Origin: an uncultured Pelagibacteraceae bacterium
Lineage (GTDB): Bacteria; Pseudomonadota; Alphaproteobacteria; Pelagibacterales; Pelagibacteraceae
Assembly (NCBI GenBank): GCA_902529645.1
Contig: CABZXO010000005.1
Location: 25,567-89,566, forward strand
Direction of reading: 5' to 3'
DNA length: 64,000 nt
In this document: piece by piece, positions 26,692 to 33,636 of the stretch
Numbering within the stretch: position 1 is the first letter of the stretch
Layout of the letters: every line of letters begins with the position of its first letter
Notes under the pieces: model-generated
Database searches by the model: none
What the model was told of the DNA's origin: nothing
Seen by the model: only the letters and a program-made list of their open reading frames with translations
Translations under genes and position numbers: made by a program

Positions 26692-27696
26692 TTAATTAAT
26701 AGATTTATTTTTATTCTCAGCCATAGACAAAGCAATTTTAAAAGAATTTAAAATTGGTGCAAAATTAGCCTCATTTTTTCCTGCAATAGCAAATGCAGAA
26801 CCATGAGCTGTAGTAGTTACTGGTACAGTTAATCCTCCTTGAACTGTTACCCCTCTGTCGAAGCCAAATGCTTTTAGCCCAGATTGAAGTGCATCATGAT
26901 ACATGCCAACCATACAATCATGATTTTTATTTTTATATGCAACCACAAAGGATGTGTCACATGGTAAAGGACCATCAACATTATAACCAAGTTTTTTTGC
27001 TTCTTCAATTGCAGGTATAATTTCATCTTTTTCCTCTGTACCAAACTCAGCATGGGGATTAAGTGCCTGAACAGCAATTCGAGGATTTTTTACACCATTC
27101 AGCTCCATAACTTCATTTATAAGTTTTATTGGCTTCATGATATTTTCTTTTGTAATATGTTGAGCAACTTCTTTTATTGGAATATGGGAAGTTACTCTTG
27201 CCGTCCAAAAATCATCTATGACATTAAATTCACAACAAAAGCTTTCTACTTCAAGTTTTTCAGCCATCAACTGCAATTCGTCTGAATGCTTGTTTCCTCC
27301 AAGTTTTAAACTTGTTTTATTCATTGGTGCAAAATTAATTGCATCTATTTTTTTTTCTTTAGCGAGTGTTAAAGCTAAATATAAAGCTTCTAAAACACTT
27401 TCACCAGATTCTTTGGAAGGTACAGCTAATTTATATTTATGATTTTTTCCTTTTGAAATATCTAATAAAAATCGATTAGATTTTTTAAAATCTATTTCAT
27501 CAAAATTTTCAACAACATTTAATTTATGAAAAATACCAGTAATATTATTTCCATTTTCAAATACTTGTTTTTCACCAATGATGACTATATTTGCTTTTTT
27601 AGTAATATCATCATTCAAAAGTTTTGAAATTAACTCTGGACCTACCCCCGCAGGATCTCCTAGCAATAAAGCAATGTTAGATTTGTTTTGAGTCAT
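26692..27696 (-). CDS. PdxA family 4-phosphohydroxy-acid dehydrogenase (PdxA2-like)
   Basis: A 334-aa metal-dependent, NAD-linked dehydrogenase. It has N-terminal LLLGDPAGVGPE, a metal-binding His in NKHSDELQLMAEKL, LNPHAEFG, MYHDALQSGLKAFGFDRGV and TVPVTTTAHGSAFAIAGKN. Classical PdxA acts in vitamin B6 synthesis; PdxA2 relatives oxidise 4-phospho-threonate or -erythronate to dihydroxyacetone phosphate. Divergent from the TctCBA transporter, it more likely belongs to sugar-acid catabolism. The DUF1537 kinase expected in the PdxA2 pathway is not in the window, so a PdxA role is not excluded. Confidence 0.82.
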   Translation of the reverse strand: MTQNKSNIALLLGDPAGVGPELISKLLNDDITKKANIVIIGEKQVFENGNNITGIFHKLNVVENFDEIDFKKSNRFLLDISKGKNHKYKLAVPSKESGESVLEALYLALTLAKEKKIDAINFAPMNKTSLKLGGNKHSDELQLMAEKLEVESFCCEFNVIDDFWTARVTSHIPIKEVAQHITKENIMKPIKLINEVMELNGVKNPRIAVQALNPHAEFGTEEKDEIIPAIEEAKKLGYNVDGPLPCDTSFVVAYKNKNHDCMVGMYHDALQSGLKAFGFDRGVTVQGGLTVPVTTTAHGSAFAIAGKNEANFAPILNSFKIALSMAENKNKSIN

Positions 27697-27743
27697 TTTT
27701 TTCTTTACGTCTTGTATCAGATTATGTTTAATTTATTAAATAT

Positions 27744-27765
27744 AAATTAACTTAAGAGGGAAATA
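27744..27765 (+). promoter_or_regulatory. Leader/ribosome-binding region shared with the gene at 32659
   Basis: The 21 bases before the tctC start, ending AGAGGGAAATA, match the leader of the unrelated binding-protein gene at 32659 except for one base just before the ATG. AGAGGG is a strong Shine-Dalgarno sequence at good spacing. Confidence 0.55.
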
Positions 27766-28740
27766 ATGAAAAAAAGTTTTAAACTATTTTTAGCAGCCGC
27801 TTTTTTAGTAACTGAATTTTTTGTTGTAGCTCTTCCATTAATGATCACTTCAGCTAAAGCTGATGGACATCCAATACAAGCAATTACTCATGCTGGTTTT
27901 GGTGGTGGAACAGACGTTACTACTAGAATGATGTTATTAAGAGCTAGAAGAGTTCTTAAGCAGGATATGCAATTAGTAAACAAAAAAGGTGGTGGTGGAG
28001 CAGCATCAATGGATTACATGATGTCTTTACCAGCTGATGGAAATCATACTTTAACATGGACTACTGGTCATGCTGTATCGATGGCCTTAGGAAAAACTAA
28101 AGTTAAAATAAGTGATATGCAGCCTTTAGCAAGAGGTACAGATGATCCTCAATTATTTGTAGTAAACTGCAATAATGAAATTAAAGATGCTAAGAAATTC
28201 ATTAGTGCACAAAAATCAAAATCATTAAAATATGGGACAACACATACTGGTGGTATTGATGACGTTAGTGCAATTGCATTTACTAAAAAAGGTGGATTAA
28301 CAGATCCAACTATTGTTGCTTACAAAGGTGTAGCACCAATTAAAACAAACCTAATCAAAGGTGATATCGATGTAGGTGTTTTAAACTTAGGTGAAGCATT
28401 AACTGAAATTAACGAAGGTAAACTTTGTGTATCAATTGTATTAGCAAATGAAAGAATGGCTAAAATTGGAGATTCTCCAACAGCTAAAGAATTAGGAATT
28501 CCTGTTTCTTTATCTACTGTTAGAGGTTTCGTAACTAAAAAAGGTGCTCCAGCAGACAGAGTAAAACAATTAGAAGCTGGAATGCTTAAAGCAATGAGCC
28601 ACAACTATTACAAAAATTTCTTAACAGAAATTGGTCTAGATGACAGTAGTGTAGTTGGTGCTGACGAGTGGGGTAAGCAAATGGAAGAAATGCTTACTGA
28701 AATGACTGCTCAGCTTAAAGCTTTAGGTTATATTAATTAA
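27766..28740 (+). CDS. tctC: Tripartite tricarboxylate transporter substrate-binding protein (TctC/BugD-type)
   Basis: A 324-aa periplasmic binding protein. Long signal peptide, residues 1-32 (ends SAKADG). The mature start PIQAITHAGFGGGTDVTTRMM is the Bug-family N-terminus, with KKGGGGAASMDYMMSLPADGNHTLTWTTGH and later PTIVAYKGVAPIKTNLIKGDIDVGVLNLGEAL. It binds a carboxylate, often a di-/tricarboxylate or sugar acid. First gene of tctCBA, followed by an intrinsic terminator that overlaps tctB. Confidence 0.9.
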   Translation: MKKSFKLFLAAAFLVTEFFVVALPLMITSAKADGHPIQAITHAGFGGGTDVTTRMMLLRARRVLKQDMQLVNKKGGGGAASMDYMMSLPADGNHTLTWTTGHAVSMALGKTKVKISDMQPLARGTDDPQLFVVNCNNEIKDAKKFISAQKSKSLKYGTTHTGGIDDVSAIAFTKKGGLTDPTIVAYKGVAPIKTNLIKGDIDVGVLNLGEALTEINEGKLCVSIVLANERMAKIGDSPTAKELGIPVSLSTVRGFVTKKGAPADRVKQLEAGMLKAMSHNYYKNFLTEIGLDDSSVVGADEWGKQMEEMLTEMTAQLKALGYIN

Positions 28741-28763
28741 TCTAATTAAAAGTACATTTGCAT

Positions 28764-29270
28764 ATGAAAAATGTACAGAAGCAAAAAAGGGCAAACAAAA
28801 GTTTGCCCTTTTTTTTTAGAGACGAATTTAGAGTTTCTTTAATAATTACTTTAATATCTTTAGCATTATTAATTACCACTTTTACTTTCGATATAGTTCC
28901 TCCTATTTTAAATAGAGGAATTCAACCAGCAACATTTCCAAAAGCTCTTTTGGTTTTAATAATAATAATGACTTTATTGGTTTATTATTTAGCAACTAAA
29001 AATCCTTGGAAGGTTCAAAAAAAATTACCAAAATCATTCTTTTTAACACTTCTAAGTTTTTTAATTTTCGTTGTGGTTTCAAAGACTTTGGATTTCTTTT
29101 TGGCAATTTCAGCTTTATCTATTTTTGTTTCCTATTACTGGGGGGAGAAAAGAATAATTTATTTATTGCTTGTTGGAATTATTTTTCCAATTATCGTATT
29201 TATTTTTTTTGAAACAATTCTGGGTTTAAGATTTCCACCTGGAATTTTAACCAATATTTATTATAGCTAG
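28764..29270 (+). CDS. tctB: Tripartite tricarboxylate transporter small membrane subunit
   Basis: A 168-aa protein with four predicted membrane helices (about residues 25-43, 59-77, 90-110 and 125-147 with a final one to 155), typical of TctB. The start is uncertain: ATG at 28764 puts a terminator hairpin inside codons 9-18, TTG at 28758 is slightly upstream, and the only later candidate in frame is TTG at 28803 within the hairpin. No start exists after the hairpin, so translation must begin before or within it. tctA begins directly after its stop codon. Confidence 0.8.
   Translation: MKNVQKQKRANKSLPFFFRDEFRVSLIITLISLALLITTFTFDIVPPILNRGIQPATFPKALLVLIIIMTLLVYYLATKNPWKVQKKLPKSFFLTLLSFLIFVVVSKTLDFFLAISALSIFVSYYWGEKRIIYLLLVGIIFPIIVFIFFETILGLRFPPGILTNIYYS
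28783..28817 (+). terminator. Intrinsic terminator overlapping the 5' end of tctB
   Basis: Perfect stem GGGCAAAC (28789-28796) / GTTTGCCC (28801-28808) with an AAAA loop, preceded by a run of A and followed by nine T. It lies 43 nt after the tctC stop but inside the open reading frame of tctB, so read-through or ribosome passage is needed for expression of tctBA. Confidence 0.85.
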
Positions 29271-30743
29271 ATGGATAATTTATTATTAATGATGGCTCCT
29301 TTGTTTAGCTCTAAGCTGTTGTTAGTTTTATTTTTTGGAACTTTGTTTGGTTTGATATTAGGCGTTCTTCCTGGTTTGGGACCAACAACCGGTGGCGCAT
29401 TAATTTTACCTTTTACAATGACGCTTGATCCATTATCAGCAATAATATTGTTAACCTCAATTTACTGTGCAGGCACTTATGGAGGTGCAATAACCGCAGT
29501 TCTAATTAATACACCTGGAACTCCAGCTGCTGCAGCAACTTGTCTAGACGGGTATCCTTTAGCCCAAAAGGGAGAGGCTGGAAGAGCTTTAGGAATGGCA
29601 ACTGTTTCTAGTACAGTTGGTGGTATTTTTAGCGTTATTATTCTTGTCTTCTTCGCACCTATTCTGGCTCAACTTGCTTATGAATTTGGTCAACCAGAGT
29701 ACTTTGCATTAGCTATTTTTGGTTTAACGATGCTCGCATCAATTGGAGAAGGAAGTCCAATTAAAAATTTAATTGCAGGTGCATTTGGAATTTTAATTTC
29801 AACAGTTGGTAAAGATTTTATGACTTCAATTGATCGATTTACTTTTGGAATTAATGAATTAACAGAAGGGATTGGTTTCATACCAGTAGTAGTTGGTTTA
29901 TTTGCAATGAGTGAAATGTTAACTCAATCAACTTTAATCAACCAAGTATTTAATAGAATATCTTTAAAGGCAATAAAGCTTCCAAGTAAAGAAGATTATA
30001 AAAAAACCTGGAAAACAATTTTAAGATCCAGTGGTATTGGTTCATTTATTGGAGTGTTGCCTGCAGAAGGAGGAACGGTTGCCTCTTTAATTGGATATTC
30101 AGAAGCAAAAAGATTTTCAAAAAAACCAGAGGAATTTGGAAAAGGTTCCATCGAAGGTATTGCTGGTGCAGAAGCTGCAAATAATGCAGCAACAGGAGGC
30201 GCGATGGTTCCAACTCTTGCACTTGGAATTCCTGGAAGTGCAACAACAGCTGTTATTTTAACTGGATTAATTATACATGGGGTTAGACCTGGACCTGATT
30301 TATTTAGAGAACAACCTGATTTTCTATATGGAATTTTTGGAGCAATGCTTATTGCTAATGTTTTATTTTTTATATTTGGTTTTTTTGGTGCAAAAATCTT
30401 TGCTAGAATAACGTTGGTACCTAATAAAATATTATGGCCAATGATCTTTGCAGTTTCAGTTTGCGGAACCTATTCATTAAATCAATCTATCATTGATGTT
30501 TGGTTAATGTTATTTTTTGGTGTGCTTGGTTTCTTTATGAGAAGATACGGTTTCTCAGTTGTACCTGTTATAATTGGATTAATTTTAGGTGAGCTGGTTG
30601 AAGGTACCTTAAGACAATCTCTAGTTATATTTGATGGAAATTGGTTAATGTTTTTCACAAGACCAATAGCTTTAACATTCTTTATTTTATCTTTAATTGC
30701 TTTAGCTTTTCCTTTAATAAGATCAAAAAATTTAAAAAAATAA
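29271..30743 (+). CDS. tctA: Tripartite tricarboxylate transporter large permease subunit
   Basis: A 490-aa inner-membrane permease with about 12 helices. TctA signatures are GLILGVLPGLGPTTGGALILPFTM near residue 28, YCAGTYGGAITAVLINTPGTPAAAAT near residue 65, and the repeat-like GVLPAEGGTVASLIGYSEAKR and GGAMVPTLALGIPGSATTAVI in the second half. It begins at the base after the tctB stop. Functions with TctC and TctB as a cation-driven carboxylate importer. Confidence 0.93.
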   Translation: MDNLLLMMAPLFSSKLLLVLFFGTLFGLILGVLPGLGPTTGGALILPFTMTLDPLSAIILLTSIYCAGTYGGAITAVLINTPGTPAAAATCLDGYPLAQKGEAGRALGMATVSSTVGGIFSVIILVFFAPILAQLAYEFGQPEYFALAIFGLTMLASIGEGSPIKNLIAGAFGILISTVGKDFMTSIDRFTFGINELTEGIGFIPVVVGLFAMSEMLTQSTLINQVFNRISLKAIKLPSKEDYKKTWKTILRSSGIGSFIGVLPAEGGTVASLIGYSEAKRFSKKPEEFGKGSIEGIAGAEAANNAATGGAMVPTLALGIPGSATTAVILTGLIIHGVRPGPDLFREQPDFLYGIFGAMLIANVLFFIFGFFGAKIFARITLVPNKILWPMIFAVSVCGTYSLNQSIIDVWLMLFFGVLGFFMRRYGFSVVPVIIGLILGELVEGTLRQSLVIFDGNWLMFFTRPIALTFFILSLIALAFPLIRSKNLKK

Positions 30744-30745
30744 AG

Positions 30746-31495
30746 ATGATTAAATTTGATTTAAAAAATAGAGTAGCAATTGTAACAGGTGGAGCACAAG
30801 GATTTGGTTTAGCAATCACTGAGAGATTTGTTGAGTCTGGAGCTAAGGTTGTAATTTGGGATATAGACGAAGGTGAAGTAAAAAGAGCTATAGAAAAAGT
30901 AAATTCTGAAAACTTAACTTATCAAATAGTTGACGTGAGCAACTATGAAATAATAAATTCAAAATTATCTGAAGTTGAAAAATCACATGGTAAGATTGAT
31001 ATCTTTATTAACAATGCGGGTGTAGCTGGTATGAACACCACAGTTGTGGAATATCCAATTGAAGAGTGGAATAAGGTAATTAACTTAAATTTAAATGCTG
31101 TTTTTTACTGTTGCAAAGCAGTTGTTCCATTTATGACAAAGAATGATTATGGAAGAATTGTTAATATCGCGTCTATTGCAGGTAAAGAAGGAAACCCAAA
31201 TGCAAGCGCTTACAGTACATCTAAGGCAGGTGTTATAGGTTTAACAAAATCTCTAGGTAAAGAGCTTGCGCAAAAAAATATAGCCGTAAATTGTGTAACA
31301 CCAGCAGCAGCAAAGACCAGGATATTTGATCAAATGACAGAAGAACATATAAATTATATGTTATCAAAAATTCCTAGAAATAAATTTGCAAAAGTTGAAG
31401 AATTAGCATCATTAGTAACTTGGTTAGCCAGCGAAGAAAATTCATTTTCAACTGCAGCAGTTTTTGATTTAAGTGGCGGAAGAGCCACATATTAG
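30746..31495 (+). CDS. Short-chain dehydrogenase/reductase (FabG-like)
   Basis: A 249-aa classical SDR: VTGGAQGFGLAITERF (cofactor loop), NNAGVAG, catalytic Ser in NIASIAGKEG and YSTSKAG (YxxxK), and the C-terminal AVFDLSGGRATY. The ATG at 30746 lies 2 nt after the tctA stop; the longer upstream reading frame runs inside tctA and is rejected. Position behind a carboxylate transporter and before a ROK kinase suggests oxidation of an imported sugar or sugar acid. Confidence 0.88.
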   Translation: MIKFDLKNRVAIVTGGAQGFGLAITERFVESGAKVVIWDIDEGEVKRAIEKVNSENLTYQIVDVSNYEIINSKLSEVEKSHGKIDIFINNAGVAGMNTTVVEYPIEEWNKVINLNLNAVFYCCKAVVPFMTKNDYGRIVNIASIAGKEGNPNASAYSTSKAGVIGLTKSLGKELAQKNIAVNCVTPAAAKTRIFDQMTEEHINYMLSKIPRNKFAKVEELASLVTWLASEENSFSTAAVFDLSGGRATY

Positions 31496-31497
31496 TT

Positions 31498-32400
31498 ATG
31501 CAAGTAGGTATTGATGTTGGTGCAACTAAAATAGAGAGTGTTGTTCTTGAAGAAAATGGGAACGAAAAACACAGATCAAGAATATTGTGTCCAAAGGAGT
31601 ATACCCAAATTGTAACTGCTATAAGAGATATTCATAGACAATTAGAACAAGAGTTTAAACAAGAACTTCCAATTGGAGTTTGTCATCCAGGTGTTCATTC
31701 TCCTCAAACTGGATTAGTAAAAAATGCTCCAAATATATCTTGGTTAGAAAAAAAACCATTTCAAAGTGATCTACGTAAAGCACTTGGAAAAGAAGTATTT
31801 TGTGAAAATGATGCAAACTGTTTTTCTTTATCAGAAGCTATAGATGGATCAGGTAAACATTACAAAATTGTTTATGGAATTATATTAGGCTCAGGAGTTG
31901 GAGGTGGTTTAGTAATAGACAAAAAAATTATTACTGGCTCGAATGGAGTAGCAGGGGAATGGGGACATAACCAGATTCCATATTTTGCAGCTAAGAAAGA
32001 AAATTTTGACTCAAGCAATGCTAGGGAAGCAGAGATTGAAAGTTTTTTATCTGGGTTAAGTTTAGCAAAAAGATTTAAGAAACTTTATGGAAAAAATTTA
32101 AAAACAAATGAAATTTTTGAATTGAATAGAAAACATGATTTAGATGCAGAAAGATTTATAGATGATTTTAAAGTAAATTTGGCAATGTCGCTTTCAAGCA
32201 TCATAAATATTTTAGATCCTGATGCATTTATATTTGGAGGAGGAGTTTCAAACGAAATTGATTTTTTACATGAAATAGACTCACTAGTTAGAAAATTTGT
32301 TATTGGAAGAGAATATGAAGGCGTTTTTTTAAAACCTAGATACGGAGATGCTAGTGGTGTAAGAGGTGCTGCAAGATTAGGAAGAAGCGCGACATATTAG
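31498..32400 (+). CDS. ROK family sugar kinase-like protein
   Basis: A 300-aa ROK protein: phosphate-1 loop VGIDVGATKIESVV, CENDANCFSLSEA with catalytic Asp, IILGSGVGGGLVIDKKI, and the GEWGHNQIP zinc-His/active-site segment. The usual cysteine cluster CxCGxxGCxE is replaced by a sequence without cysteine (NFDSSNAREAEIESFLSG), so structural zinc is probably absent. No helix-turn-helix domain, so a kinase rather than a NagC-like repressor. Two nt after the SDR gene; upstream of an Rbs-type ABC transporter, an arrangement seen with fructose Frc systems. Substrate unknown. Confidence 0.85.
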   Translation: MQVGIDVGATKIESVVLEENGNEKHRSRILCPKEYTQIVTAIRDIHRQLEQEFKQELPIGVCHPGVHSPQTGLVKNAPNISWLEKKPFQSDLRKALGKEVFCENDANCFSLSEAIDGSGKHYKIVYGIILGSGVGGGLVIDKKIITGSNGVAGEWGHNQIPYFAAKKENFDSSNAREAEIESFLSGLSLAKRFKKLYGKNLKTNEIFELNRKHDLDAERFIDDFKVNLAMSLSSIINILDPDAFIFGGGVSNEIDFLHEIDSLVRKFVIGREYEGVFLKPRYGDASGVRGAARLGRSATY

Positions 32401-32589
32401 AAAGTTCAATTCTTAATTTAATACTAAAAAAATTAAATTTTTAAAAAATATCTAAAAAGAACAAAAAATTTTATAAAATTAATATCAACCAAGAGTTGAA
32501 TAATAACAATTCTACCAAAATAGAATTAGGTATAGATATTATATATAAATTTTTAAAATTTTTTATTTTTTACTTTACGGATTATGTTT

Positions 32590-32605
32590 GGATATGTTTA
32601 TATCC
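32590..32605. promoter_or_regulatory. Inverted repeat upstream of the Rbs-type binding-protein gene
   Basis: GGATAT GTTT ATATCC is a perfect 6-bp inverted repeat, and GGATTATGTTT just upstream repeats half of it directly. It lies about 55 nt before the start of the gene at 32659, within a 258-nt gene-free leader that also has a small hairpin (ATTCTA/TAGAAT near 32511-32528). Could be an operator; otherwise nothing else is recognisable in the leader. Confidence 0.35.
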
Positions 32606-32636
32606 GGATCAAATAATTAATATATATATATTAACT

Positions 32637-32658
32637 AAATTAACTTAAGAGGGAAACA
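32637..32658 (+). promoter_or_regulatory. Leader/ribosome-binding region shared with tctC
   Basis: Same 21-base leader as before tctC (ending AGAGGGAAACA here), with one difference just before the ATG. It supplies a strong Shine-Dalgarno AGAGGG. Confidence 0.55.
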
Positions 32659-33564
32659 ATGAAAAAACTTATACTTTCGATTGCAGCTCTTGCATTATTT
32701 GCAACCTCTGCGTTCGCTGAAAGATACGTCATGATTACTCATGGTGAAGGAAAAGATCCTTTTTGGCCAGTAGTTCAAAAAGGTGGTGAAGATGCAGCTA
32801 GAGCAATCGGTGCTGACTTCGAATATATCTACAACCCTTCTGCTGATATGGCTGATATGGCAAGCTCAATTCAAGCTGCTGCAGCTACTCAACCAGATGG
32901 TATGGTAATTTCTTTACCAGATCCAGATGCATTAGGCCCAGCTATTAAAGCTGCTGTTGCTGCTGGTGTTCCGGTAATTACAATGAACTCTGGTTTAGAG
33001 TCTTCTGCTAGCCTAGGTGCATTAATGCACGTTGGTCAGCCAGAATTACTTGCTGGACAAAAAGCTGGTGAAAGAGCAAAATCTGAAGGTGCTTCTAAAG
33101 CACTTTGTATGATTCAAGAAGCATACAACACAGCTCTTGTAGACAGATGTGAAGGTTACGGTTCAGCTGTTCCTATGCAAATGACTGATACTACTTCTGA
33201 CCCTGCAACTATTCAAACTAGAGCAACTGCTGCTTTACAAGCTAACAGTGATATCGATGCGATCCTTTCAGTAGGACCACACGTATGTGAAGCTGTTGAT
33301 AAAGCTTTAGTTGATCTTGGTATGACAGTACACCACTCTTGCTTCGACTTGAGTCCTGCAGTTATGGACTTAATCGGATCTGGAAGAGTTTCTTTCACTA
33401 TCGATCAACAACAAAGATTACAAGGTTATATGCCAGTTATCGTATTACACTTGTACAATAACAGTGCTGGACTTTTACCAGGAGCTAACATCCCATCAGG
33501 ACCTGGCTTCGTTGACAAGTCTAACGCTTCTTCAGTTGCTGCTTTAGCAGGTATTGATAGATAG
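32659..33564 (+). CDS. Sugar ABC transporter substrate-binding protein (RbsB/Peripla_BP_4 type)
   Basis: A 301-aa periplasmic protein with signal peptide residues 1-20 (ends SAFAER). The fold signs are VMITHGEGKDPFWPVVQKGGEDAARAIGADFEYI, ATQPDGMVISLPDPDALGPAIKAAVAAGVPVITMNSG and a C-terminal DAILSVGPHVCEAVDKAL. Compared with neighbours it uses more C-ending and G/C-containing codons (GCT, TCT, GTT, TTC), as expected for a very highly expressed protein. Followed by a strong terminator before the permease. Ligand likely a monosaccharide or polyol such as inositol, ribose or fructose; not decidable. Confidence 0.88.
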   Translation: MKKLILSIAALALFATSAFAERYVMITHGEGKDPFWPVVQKGGEDAARAIGADFEYIYNPSADMADMASSIQAAAATQPDGMVISLPDPDALGPAIKAAVAAGVPVITMNSGLESSASLGALMHVGQPELLAGQKAGERAKSEGASKALCMIQEAYNTALVDRCEGYGSAVPMQMTDTTSDPATIQTRATAALQANSDIDAILSVGPHVCEAVDKALVDLGMTVHHSCFDLSPAVMDLIGSGRVSFTIDQQQRLQGYMPVIVLHLYNNSAGLLPGANIPSGPGFVDKSNASSVAALAGIDR

Positions 33565-33580
33565 TCTGTAATAATTTAAA

Positions 33581-33612
33581 GGGTCGATTATTCAATCGGC
33601 CCTTTTTTTTTA
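33581..33612 (+). terminator. Intrinsic terminator between binding-protein and permease genes
   Basis: Stem GGGTCGATT (33581-33589) / AATCGGCCC (33594-33602) with one G-U pair and a 4-nt loop, followed by about ten T. It lies in the 72-nt gap and should restrict transcription of the permease and ATPase genes relative to the binding protein. Confidence 0.85.
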
Positions 33613-33636
33613 ACACAATTAATAAGTCTTTTATAA

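Noticed and set aside
26874..27285. Apparent open frames in other frames and on the opposite strand over the PdxA gene
   Set aside because: Compositions are unlike real proteins (long runs of Phe, Cys, Tyr or Leu) and they lie entirely within a well-supported gene.
30641..30745. Longer start for the SDR after tctA
   Set aside because: The added 35 residues come from an alternative frame inside tctA; the ATG at 30746 directly after the tctA stop gives a standard SDR N-terminus.
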